Positions 1 to 10,402 of a stretch of 64,000 nt of DNA are shown here, in pieces. Under the pieces are notes generated by a model that had not been told where the DNA came from, did not search any database, and saw only the letters and a list, made by a program, of their open reading frames with translations. A program made the position numbers and the translations under genes. Positions within the stretch are counted from its first letter, which is position 1; each line of letters starts with the position of its first letter. Source of the stretch: Viridothelium virens. Taxonomy: Eukaryota > Ascomycota > Dothideomycetes > Trypetheliales > Trypetheliaceae. The stretch covers positions 308,614 to 372,613 of the forward strand of contig ML991793.1 of assembly GCA_010094025.1 (NCBI GenBank), given 5' to 3'.

Positions 1-1250
1 CTGGACTATCTTCATCTCTGATATTCCTGTGCGTTACCGAGTGCTCAAATGTTGATCCACCTATTATTGTGCGAGTGCGATCAGTCAATCCCATAGAGTA
101 CGGTACCGGGCCGCCATATTCACCTTCGGACAGCACTTTAGAGAGACCACGTACGTTACATCAATTCTTACCTTTGCATGATATCCAGGCTCGTTATCTC
201 TCAGCTCTGGCGAGTCGCACTGCTTATCTGTCGGTTGCATCTCAAGCTTGCATAGCAAATGCGGAAGGCTTCTTCGATTTGATACTTCACTGGGCGTTGA
301 GCATATCACGGTCAGAAGTTTGGAGTACCCCTCAGCGAAGCTCCGAATCAATCGAGATAGCTCGGATGGCTTTGGGGAAAATGGTCTCGACACACCTTGG
401 GGCTGGCTGAGGAAAAGACTCAGCTAGACGTAATGGGTTAGCTAATATTTTGTCCTTTGGACTGCATTCGTCGTTACCGGGTCCCCTCACAAATTACGCT
501 AAGCTTATTCGCTGTACGAGTCCATGCCTTACACTCAACTAGTTTACGTCTGGTCACTCTGATGCTTCGGCTGCTTGTAAGTTCAGCTCAGTCGCGGATG
601 CTAGCTGGGCGGGTTAAAGTGCCATATTGCTCTGGCGTTTTGATGCCTTTGTATACGATGTTTTGCAAGACTTACCCCTTCTCCAAACAGACCTGTAGCT
701 GAGCATGACACGCCATGCACGCTGCTAAAAGTTTAGGCTTCGTACTTGGTGCTGAGGCTTGCCTAGACCATACGAACAGACATGACTCTATGCGCTTTAG
801 ATGCGTACGACGCCTTTAAACCCTCAAATCCGTGAAAATTAACAGTCTGGACCTCGATATCGCCCAGAACAGGATGTTTCTTGTTCGCTCGAAGTTCATC
901 AATCGGCTCATGGCGTCGATTGAATGGTAGGTGGGGTCTGCCTTTCTCTGTTGCAGCCAATTGACTCTTTCTTCAGAGCCAAGTCTCTGACGCCAGCAGA
1001 CCTTCTGGACCGCTCTTGGCAAGTGCTGTACCAAGCATGGTCAGCACTGAACAAGTCAATTGGCTGCAGCTTATTAACCGAATGCGGACTCTTGTATACC
1101 TTGGGAGTCTAATATGGAGCTTTGGCACTTGTTCAGATCCGTGGACAGCGTCTATAAAGGAGCTGACTGCTCCATTACACTCTTCTTTTCCATGTAGAAC
1201 GTCAAACCTACGAGCAAGCAAACATCTCGCTTCGTATATACTTCTTCAAT
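1..1250. other. Upstream region without a clear gene
   Basis: No complete gene is recognised here. On the minus strand about 763-960 there is a coding-like stretch (reading DELRANKKHPVLGDIEV and then NFHGFEGLKASYASKA), but it has no clear start, no domain I recognise and no convincing neighbouring exon. It may be a relic or the end of an unrecognised gene. The last 200 bases are the promoter and leader of the tyrosinase gene. Confidence 0.5.
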
Positions 1251-3515
1251 ATGGAAAGCCTTCTTCAAGCTCAACAAAGAGGGGTGGTCGTCGGACTGAA
1301 AGGCGTCGCAAACGGCAGCCCTGTTTCTCGCTTGGATATTGACGAGCTTTTGGTCAAAAAGCCTGACGCATTCAATCTTTTCTTGCTAGCCTTGGACGAT
1401 CTGCAGAATGAGAAAAACACGAAGGAAAAGATGGGCTACTACCAAGTGGCTGGTATTGCGCATCCCCTCTCTGCTTGAATTGGAACTAAGACGTGTTCGT
1501 TGCAGGTATTCATGGTCTCCCTAGATCATTCTGGGATGGCATCAAAAATGCGAACAAGACAGTTGATCCAAGGGGATGGGCAGGTCAGGGCTACTGTACT
1601 CACTCGCGACCTACCTTTCCAACTTGGCACCGCCCGTATCTAGCGATGTTTGAGGTGTGTCGCATTACTCCGAACCTGTACCGTGATCAGCGCTCAGACG
1701 ATGTAGCAAACTTTATACGCAAAGATGGCTGAAATAGCGGAGCTATTCCCAGAGAATGCCAAAAAAAAGTATCGGGATTCCCTGAAAGATTTCCGACTTC
1801 CATATTGGGACTACTACAAGCCGCGGAATCAGACAAAGACAAAGATGCCTGGTATCACCCAACCGGGGGGAGCGACAAGCTTTGAATATGACTTCGGAAT
1901 TCCTCAGGTGTTTACTGTCGAGTCTGTGATGGTTCGAAGGACCTCGGACGACCAGCTCGAGCCTCTTGAAAATCCATTGAATCGCTTCATCTTCCCTTCG
2001 TCTGGGGGCTTTGCGGATGCCGACTGGACCTTAGTGTCTAATTTCTCCAAGAAACAGACGGTCAGGTACCCTTCTAGCATCAGTGACACGAAGGGCAGCT
2101 CCACTTTGTTAAATGCGACTCTCAACAGAGAACGCGAAAACAATACAACTATCATTCTCGATATGATCAAAGACTACAACAGCTTTGCATCATTTTCTAG
2201 TGATTCGCTGTCACCTGGATTGTCGGGCAGTCTCGAAGACATTCATGGCAACTACCATGGCCTCATTGGAGGTCCTCGCGGACGTCAAGGACACATGAGC
2301 CAGGTGCCGATCGCAGCGTTCGACCCCATCTTTTGGATCCATCACTGGTAGGAGAGCCCCCTCTCACAGAACAGGTTCTTGTTGTGCTGATACCAATACA
2401 GTCAAATTGACCGCTGGCTGGCTATATGGCAAGCAGCCCATCCAGACAAGTGGTTCGACGGGCAGTATCAGGAACTGGTGAACCGCAGGTGGACGCCGAC
2501 CGACATTGCGCCCTTGGCTGAAGAAGTCGCCGTTCCATTCCGTCATCCGCAAGGTTCATTCTGGACTGCTAATCTCGCCAGAAAGACCGATGACTTTGGT
2601 TACGTTTATAAAGATGCCATCGGCTCGCCACAGGAAGTCAGGGCCAAGTTTGCAAGCCTATACTCGTGGGCTGTGCGGTCACGTACCGGAACCGGAAAGT
2701 ATGGTCCGCCGCCTCCAGATATGGTTCCCAATGCGAACGCCGTCAACTCTGCTCAAGTCTTCCAGTACACAGCGGTGAACAAGGTAACCAACTTCGCCAG
2801 CTCAGCTGCTTTTGAAGCTCCTCAGACCGTCATGAACTTCCTACAAACCACCACGTCTGCCGCGAGCGAGAAAGCAGGAATCTCGTCATCCGAGAAGGCA
2901 GAAGAAACCAATGGCGATGCCGCTGCCAGCACGAATCCGGTAGCCCCTGAGGCTAACAATTCTGATATTTCCTTCACAAATCTTCTGCAGAATCAAGTTG
3001 CCGCGGCTCCGAACACTGTCGATGAATCCAGATACAGTCGAGATTGGTACGTTGACAACGTTGTCGAGAGACTTGCTCTCAACGGCTCCTTCACGATTTT
3101 CTACTTCGTCGGCAATTTCAATAGTGTCGACGTTGAAAATTACGAGCTTCAACCCACCATGGCTGGTCTCAACCACGTCTTCACGTCAAGCCGAGAAGCT
3201 TGCGACAACTGTGGCGTTCAGGCTGAAGAGGGTCACCTGATCTCTGGTACTAAGCCAATCACTCCCATGCTCCTCGATTACGTCAAGATTGGCGAGCTGC
3301 CAGATATTACACCGGCTAATGTTGTGCCGTTCTTGACGAAGAATCTGAAGTGGAGAATCGTAGGCGCGAGTGGTGAGCCTGCAAACCCGAGGACAGTTGC
3401 TGGCTTCAAAGTTGGTGTATCTTCGAAGCTCAGCCCATTGACCGGTACAGACGGAGGGCCAATCTATGAAGAATACCCACAGATCGTGGAGCAGATTATT
3501 GAAAATGCATCCTAA
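1251..3515 (+). CDS. Tyrosinase (polyphenol oxidase), type-3 copper, 701 aa
   Basis: Oxidises monophenols and o-diphenols to quinones, the first step towards melanin-like pigment. Exons 1251-1452, 1506-1654, 1707-2347 and 2402-3515 join in frame. The CuA site shows His70 (IHGLP), Cys98-Thr-His100 (GYCTHS, the thioether Cys-His pair) and His109 (PTWHRPY). CuB shows His297 and His301 (DIHGNYH) and the FWIHHCQIDR motif around residues 326-335, which is rebuilt across the third intron. After residue about 420 comes a Ser/Ala/Glu-rich linker, then a C-terminal domain containing TIFYFVG, typical of the fungal C-terminal lid that is clipped on activation. There is no signal peptide, so the enzyme is probably intracellular. 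The third exon start (CAAACT at 1707) restores FEQTLY, the usual family sequence. The family call is secure; exon ends are inferred. Confidence 0.95.
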
Positions 3516-3849
3516 GAAAGTAAGGCTTCCGGCAACAGTTGCGAACGTGGAGGGGAGATGGAAGCCATGAACGCTGTGGATGCGATTACAATGAGCCTTT
3601 AGCATCACGTATACGATTAGCTCCGTAAATGCATATCCTACAGTTATAGTTTGATAGTGCGACAGTGATGTTTGAAATGAAGCTCACGCATCTTGTCTCG
3701 CTGTACGGAGTAATAACTTACCTATTGTGCCGCAACTCAGACTTGAGAATTTCAAGCCCATCGAGTTGCGATGCTTGAAGGCAAAGATCTACTATGTATT
3801 CGTACGTGCTCGGTGACTGGTAGAGTATTGGCTGAGCTTCACAGCGCAA

Positions 3850-3942
3850 TACTAAGCTCCAGCGGGTCACGGTAACAAAAGGTGCTCAACGCATAGAGCC
3901 GGCAAGAGATAAGGACCGAAGCTTTCCTTGAGAGGAGAGTTG
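3850..3942. repeat. Composite short repeat (copy A)
   Basis: The first 20 bases (3850-3869) match 5603-5622 at 19 of 20 positions. Further on, CGGTAAC (3870-3876), a 21-base block at 3884-3904 and GAGAGGAGAGTTG (3930-3942) recur in the same order and similar spacing at 7511-7517, 7520-7540 and 7563-7575. The copy therefore looks like a remnant of a dispersed element that is also found next to the foldback element. Confidence 0.6.
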
Positions 3943-5602
3943 CAGGCTCGCCATATGAACTGAACGTTTCAAAATCGCATGCAAAGAGAGCGTAATTGCA
4001 CTCCCCACAGCTCCCCACGCTCCGTGGCTCCCTCCTGTTATTTTGGGTTCCGTGGAGAGATTATCGTAAATCGTACTAACCAAAAAAATTTAAATCTTTG
4101 GCGAGACCCTGGTCTTACCTAATCCAACACGTGCCAACCCACAGACGACAATTCAACTTTATCTCCACATGCTATCATCTCTTTAAAGGAGTCTCTAATG
4201 ATCGCGAGACGGGATCTTCTCACAGATCATGCACGCTGACAACCTCGAATACGTTGCGTATCTATACCCACTTGATACTACATACAGCTTACGAATTCAG
4301 CATATTTACCAAAAAATGAAGAAGTTGCATTGAGAGAAGACTTAATACGGCAGCACTATAATGAGTAAGAAAGCAACTCAAAGCTTGAAGCTCAGCATCT
4401 ATCGGCCTGGTCGAGGATTCTGTCTGCAGTAAGAGATTACGCGGAATCTAATCCCCGCCGATCCAAATGTATGGCACTGGCATTGGAAAACCCGTAAACT
4501 CATACATTACAGGCCCGATTCCATCAAAATGTATCCTTGAGCACCGTATGTATGCAATAAGGATAGCGTCGATGTCTTCCCCTAATATAGTCACTGTGGT
4601 GGTGCAATCAGCTACTTTAGATCTGTACGTAGGCGTCGAGATTTTCAAAACCTACCAGCGAGATCTGCCGAACTGGAAGGCACCCCGAGGTTCCAGTCTA
4701 TGGCGAATCCAAAAGCTAGAGGCAAGTATTTCTCTATTGGCGGCACCAACTTGAGACTTCCAAACTCTGCGCTCAATTCGGGACTGTGATTATCCCAGAA
4801 GGTTCTTTTGAAGCCTTCCCAGAAGAGGGTATCCAGCAGCTCGGCAGCCTCACTCATCATCATGATCACCTCCACATCAAATGCAGTAGGCGAACACTGT
4901 TCTGCTATCATGTTCTGTCGAATGGTGCCACCATACCTACACCCTCTCATGAAATCGGGAAGAGAAGACTGCAGTACAAGCTAAGTCGCTCTATGTTAGC
5001 TCTCGCGTGCGACAAACGACAAACATTTGGAGTTTTTCAACCAAAGCATTCTCTTTGTACAAAGCTAAGGAAGCATGCTTACCGTTCTGAATTCTTGGTC
5101 GCTGTGGCAATCCACAAAAAGAAGATACCGCATCGTGAAGCTTTGGACCTTTGGGCCAAGTAAGCTACAGAGATAACGCGTTGAGGTAGCGAATAGCTCA
5201 CAGGTCGTGCAAAAAGTTGAGCAATAGCGGCTGTTGAGTCGAGTCTGTCAGCTACGAATGCCTTGGTCTCAGACCGGAGCAATAGCTTCACAATATGATG
5301 CGGAATGTTGGAATGAGACTTACATATAGCTGTACGTTGCTTCGAAGGCGAACAAGATGTGGACAGGTTGTGGGTTTGTGAGTCAAGGGCTGCAGAGGGT
5401 CGAGCTCAGAGCAAACTTTCCGTGTACCCACATAGCTTAGCTAATTCCTAGACGTTCTCGACGTATCCCACAGCCTCTTAGGCTCTATGTGTGTGAGAGA
5501 GGGACTTTGCCGTTGCTTATAGAGGTCTAGGCCAAGACAGGGATGGGGTTCACTGGGTAGCAATGTCAAACACTATTCGTGTGTCCTTCCCGCTTTGCCC
5601 TG

Positions 5603-5622
5603 TACTAAGCTCCAGCGGATCA
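5603..5622. repeat. Short repeat matching 3850-3869
   Basis: Twenty bases beginning TACTAAGCTCCAGCGG match 3850-3869 with one difference. The similarity does not extend clearly on either side. Confidence 0.5.
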
Positions 5623-7339
5623 GGAATTATCACCAGATCGACTATCTCCAAAGCTATTGGGAAATTAGTGCTGTGTTTGCCCTGAGTCCCAACATGAATC
5701 TACAGCAAGGATCACCGACACAAAGACCTCGGTGACTTCTCGATCATCACTGGAAAAAAATGGAGATCAAGGTACCCTGGTTCCCCGACTACTTGTGTCA
5801 ACATAAGGGGCAGAAGATGCCAAATCTGGCGCTAGCGCCTGTGTCTAGAGAAGCAAAAGGGTCCGTAACTATCTCTGAGGCCATGCCCTGAGTCTGTGCA
5901 ACTATTGTACTGGACGGATCATATGAGAGGTCCCAGCCTGATCTCGCAGATGTTTGAGCCAGGAACCAGTTAGGAGCAGAGTGTAAGCCTATTTTCAACG
6001 AAGGCAAGAGCAATCTTCTCACGGGAAAACTGCAGCCAATACTGTACAGAATAGGTCTACCTTGAATACGACTAATCTTGCAATCTAGTCTCACCGCGTA
6101 TGCACCGTCTTCTCGGTATCGAGTGATGGAGGCCCTTGCCGCTTACGTCTGACTTTACGAGCCCATAATCAAAATTGATTAGTTCGAGGATATTGCGAAT
6201 GACTACTTTGAATGACACGTCTGCCCAACTATGAATCTAGTGACATTCAGCAACTTTTCATGCTACCAAGAGACCTAACTTACTGAAAGACGGAGACGGC
6301 ACCTGAGCTGGCGGTGCAAAAGCTAGGGAAAGAAAGCGAAAAGTCAGAAATTGTGGAATCAAGCGTCCCTAAAGAGCAACATCCATTGACTAGGCGGAGT
6401 TTGAATATGCACCACCTGATGGCAAACAAATCGACGTCGGATTGCTCTACTGACGCCATTGAATCGCTTGGGAATTGTGCACCCCATTGGGCCTGTGGAG
6501 TTATATACCTAACCGAATAAATCTGGGCAAGGCCAACAGAAGCCACAGAGCAACCAACGCAATCGATGGCAAGATCAAAACACGATTGAGGATCCCCTCC
6601 TCTCAACAAATCAAGAATGACAAGAGGCCATCGACTACAATGAGGTGGGCTTAAAAGGGGCTCGTCGAGATGCAGATAATTGGAGCTGGGACATGAAGGT
6701 CCAGTATGATGCATTGTCTTTGGGACTTTCCGGAATTGCTAGCAGAGAAGGGAAGTGTGTCGATATATCAGCCAATGCTATGGTGTATGTCAATCCGTTA
6801 ATCCCAAGCATCACTCTGAAAGTAGTTTGCGAGATCTTCTGGACTAGTGAAGGAAGAGCCTGAAAGCCAGAAGAGGGAACAGGCGAGGAAGAAACCTGCG
6901 AGAGTCTCGACAGGCACGATTACTTTACAGCTAAATGTTCAGTGATACTCGAAGAAGTGAGTGGGCTAAGATCCAAATCGAAGAAGTGACGACGTGAATT
7001 GACATTTTCGCAAGAGACAGAACTGTACCTCTAGAGTACGCGGTTACCACCACAGCCATCATTTCCTGACCACCGCAAGAAAAGAACAACTGAGAACCTG
7101 CAGCCTTCACTGCTTTGACGATACTGAATTTCTAAGAGCACGCTTCATCGCATGCACGCTGCCTCAGTCTCCTGGTAAAACAGCCTATGCTACTGAGGAA
7201 TCAAACAGTATGTCATCCAGCAGTGGAAGACAGCAAACTCTACAACATAGCAAAGAAGTGGAATGGAATCAGACGTGGTATAGTGGGCGGTTTGCTCACG
7301 GACCTTGCAGAGTTTGCCATGAACCGACAAAAAGGCATC

Positions 7340-7516
7340 TTACCGCGGTTGGGGGGTTCCTCAACTGGTAGTTGATACAATGCTACCCCAGTTTAACTGT
7401 CATAACCATGTTGGCCCATGTCAAGGCGGCGTTAACGTGGGCCAACAGGGTTATAACAGTAAAGTCGAAACAGCATTGTATTGATTACCAGTTGAGGAGT
7501 CCCCGGTTAGCGGTAA
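7340..7516. mobile_element. MITE-like foldback element, copy 1
   Basis: Nearly the whole 177 bp is an inverted repeat. The left arm starts TTACCGCGGTTGGGGGG and runs into TCCTCAACTGGTA and ATACAATGCT. The right arm, read in reverse complement, starts TTACCGCTAACCGGGGA and runs into the same TCCTCAACTGGTA and ATACAATGCT. The centre has TTGGCCCATG facing its complement around GGCGGC. A related copy lies at 57835-58043. It has no coding capacity, so if mobile it would depend on a transposase elsewhere. No clear target-site duplication is visible. Confidence 0.8.
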
Positions 7517-7575
7517 CGTACTCAACGCATCGAGCCGGCATGTGACTGTGTTTTTCTTTTCTGAGAGGAGAGTTG
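7511..7575. repeat. Composite short repeat (copy B), overlapping the foldback right end
   Basis: Shares CGGTAAC, a 21-base block (ACTCAACGCATCGAGCCGGCA at most one to two bases different) and GAGAGGAGAGTTG with 3870-3942, in the same order. This copy abuts and partly overlaps the right end of the foldback element. Confidence 0.55.
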
Positions 7576-7814
7576 AGTTATTATTATGCTACAATACAAG
7601 ACCAGGCCATTTCTAGGCCAGCGTCTGCAGGTCTATATCTACATGTAGTCTATCGTCTATTGTCTATAAGTCTATAATCCATAAGAGACGCAATGCTTGC
7701 CAATGCAGTAGTAATACAGACACCATTCCACCCCTTCCCCCCCACCCTTTCCTATCACCTCAATGCCACATCCCCCCCCTATCCACTTACGACCACCCCT
7801 CTCCTTCCCTCTCT

Positions 7815-8484
7815 TTAAATGAACTTAGCCATCATGCTAACCATCAACGTAAACAGCCCGATCGCCTCACAGAACGCGAAACCCAAGATCGCATACTGGA
7901 ACAGCTGGCCGCGCACGCTCGGGTTCCGCGCCGTGCCTTGGATCAGCGCGGCGAACACAAGCCCGATGCCGACACCTGCGCCGGAGAGGCCGATGGCGGC
8001 GCCGCCCATGCCGAGATTGCGCGAGACTTCGACGAGCGCGGTCGCCATTTCGGAGGAGTAGGGCCGGCGCGCGAGCTGGCGCCCGGCTTGGGGGAGAGCG
8101 TTGCGCAGGAGCGAGGAGGGTTGGGCGCGTTTGACGGATTGGAACGGGGTGCTGGGTTTGGTGGAGAGGGATTGCGCGAGGCCTGCGGGAGGAGGTTAGA
8201 GATTTGCGGAGGAGGATGGAGGGGGGAGTGTTGAGCAAGTGGAATAGATTTGGAGGAATAGAGCAGTGGGTGGATTTGGGAATATGAGTCGATGACTCAT
8301 TGCCAATCGATGACAGGCCTGTGCTGAAGGACTGAGGGTTGGATGAGTACGTACCTGAGAAGCCACGCTGTGTCGTAGCACCCTGAAGCTTGGAGCCTGT
8401 CTGAAGCATGGGGCGAGCAGCTCTCATTGAGGTAGAGGTGACCGTTGAGGCCATTCTGGGAGCAAAGACACGGGCTGCGGCCAT
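7815..8484 (-). CDS. atp9: ATP synthase subunit 9 (proteolipid, subunit c), nuclear copy
   Basis: Subunit c of the mitochondrial F1Fo ATP synthase; oligomers form the proton-driven rotor ring in the inner membrane. Exons 8484-8355 and 8182-7815 give 165 aa. The N-terminal part of about 85 residues is Arg/Ser-rich without acidic stretches, as expected for the long cleaved mitochondrial presequence of fungal nuclear ATP9. The mature part begins near RRPYSSEM and forms a two-helix hairpin: glycine-rich helix 1 (GAAIGLSGAGVGIGLVFAAL), polar loop ARNPS, and helix 2 with the proton-carrying Glu in GFAFCEAIGLF. It ends MMAKFI. Phase is kept across the intron (Gly codon split). The leader upstream to about 8785 may hold a 5'-UTR intron. 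Confidence 0.96.
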
Positions 8485-10402
8485 TGTGATGAAAAATCAG
8501 GTGAAGTAGCTGACGAACGAAATGGAACGAATCCTAAATTAAACGAGGATACGTAGACAAGTACGAACTGAAGGAAGTCGCAATGCACAAGATGACTGTG
8601 AGTTCAGGTGACTGGACTGGTAAGGAAGAATGTGGGAGCTTGGGGAGCTTGGGGAGTAGTGGTGTCTAGAGAGTAAAGGTGCTGAAGGAAAGGGGGTGTG
8701 GGTCTCGTTGAATAAACCTACCGCCATCGTGAAGCTGAGCACGTCCATGGTGCTGGATTTCTGATAGGCGAGAAAGGCAGGCATGATGCCTTTTCACGTC
8801 AAATTTGGGATGGGAGGCTCACCGGGTGAAGCCGGATTGGTGGCAGAAAAGAAGCATTGGCCGCCTGAAGCAGTAAACTTGTCTCTTGTGTGCAGAACCT
8901 GGGCTGCTAGCCTTGTGGGACATGGAGAAGAAATTTTTTTCTCATGGAGCCTGATCTCATTACCGTACCGAACTTGGATCTACGGTTCCAACCTAATTTG
9001 AACGACACCCCGCTTCCTTTTCTCCATGATCCTCTGCTCTTGTCTCCCTTTGAGTGTGGTGAAATGAACCGGCATTTCAGAGTTCCCTCTCAGCTTCTGA
9101 CCTACACATCCAGCTGCAGATGAAGCTGGCCTTAAGAGTAGACCAAAGACAAATACGGTTGGATGAAATTCCATACTCTGAGTCATTTTCCGAAGATGGT
9201 CTATGCTGAGCGCCTGTGTTACACAAGCGGTAAGGGAATGGTGGTAATATCGGTGGAAATCGGAGCTGAGCAAGCCTCACAAAAGTCTCAGGTGGTGTTG
9301 GGTCTTGGTTCGCTTGGGATGACGGAAGAAAAGGAGTCGGTGGAAGAGTTTGGGAAGATCGAACAGCAGGGTTCATACGGGAACTAGGTAAACAAGCTAA
9401 ATTAGAGGGCACTAATGCAGCCCTGCCGCGTGCCGAAAACCAAAACTCAATCATCCAATGAAGGGTGGAAGGGTGGAAGCAGCAGAAGTTTTCTTCGGCC
9501 TTCATTACCGTATCGGACGTCATAGTGGTCATAGCTCCCAATCCTTTTTTTTTTTCTTTTTTTTTTTTTTTTTGAGAGGGAGCGACAACACGTCAAGCAA
9601 TGTCTGGCATCCGTCCAGAATCCACCTCCTTGGACACCAAAATTGACATAGGCACGCATGTTCTGATCCCACACGTGAGAAACGTAAATAGCTCTTTGTG
9701 ATTTGAATGAGAGTGAGGGAGAGGCACTGGGGCAACAATACTTCACCCTAGCTGAACCTCAAGCCATCAAATCTAGAAGGGGAAAAAGTACCGCGCGCTA
9801 TCTATCTTGGCGCCCGCCATCCCAGAGTATCTACATTTTCCTGGAATCTTCTTCCTTTGGTCCTTCGCAAAAGCCCCATACTCGGACTTGCAGAACGAGA
9901 CGCTTTCAAAAGCTTCGAGCTTCCCCTAAGATACGCTTCATCGGACGATGTCCTTCGATCGGTTGAATTTGGGTGATAGCGAAGTCCATATCTCAGCACG
10001 ATTGAAGACTTCAGGATACCTCGCACTTGTAAAACCAAGCGTGCGGTCTAAGAGTACGTAACCCGCAATCTATTCGCCGGTATCAGAGCAAAGCTCAAGA
10101 TTTGGCTGGGGGCCTCCCAGGTCGTAGGAAGGCACTATAAGACTAAGGGACCATGGAGATCGTCCACTTGTTCTACAATATTTCACAAATACACTTGTGT
10201 GCGATCCTCAAGTACAGATTGTTGAGGGACCCCTCGAATCTATGCAGGCTAATGTATCACACTTGTCCTTGAATCTGTTGCATTGCTCTGGAGTCTAGTC
10301 TAAAGGAATGTCGGTGGGTTAGGTTAAGCCCGAATCCCAAAGCTAGGTACATTTACCAGAAAATCTTTCTGGCACCCCCCATACCTGATTCCACTCTACG
10401 CT
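8485..10402. other. Intergenic, no gene recognised
   Basis: About 1.9 kb between the atp9 start and the helicase 3' end. The first 300 bases are probably the atp9 promoter and leader. A T-rich tract (nearly pure T) runs from 9545 to 9574. No coding region, RNA gene or repeat with a second copy was recognised. Confidence 0.6.
9545..9574. repeat. Poly-T tract
   Basis: About 30 bases of T interrupted by a single C. It may be a simple-sequence tract or a remnant poly-A tail on the other strand. No retroelement body is seen beside it. Confidence 0.7.

Larger units (their letters stand above)
3516..7814. other. Gene-poor 4.3 kb stretch with repeats and eroded fragments
   Basis: No intact gene is recognised. 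The minus strand carries coding-like pieces: 4448-5320 (see findings), 5798-6094, and about 6505-6600, where one frame reads a hydrophobic LILPSIALVALWLLLALP helix behind a stop. It also holds short repeats at 3850-3942, 5603-5622 and 7511-7575 and a foldback element at 7340-7516. The mixture fits an old, decaying accessory region. Confidence 0.5.

Noticed and set aside
7340-7516. Hairpin considered as a structured non-coding RNA gene or terminator
   Set aside because: A second copy with the same ends 50 kb away and no adjacent gene favours a foldback mobile element.
7867-8484. 205-codon frame covering atp9 exon 1 and beyond
   Set aside because: It reads through the intron and then continues out of frame; the spliced model gives a perfect subunit 9.
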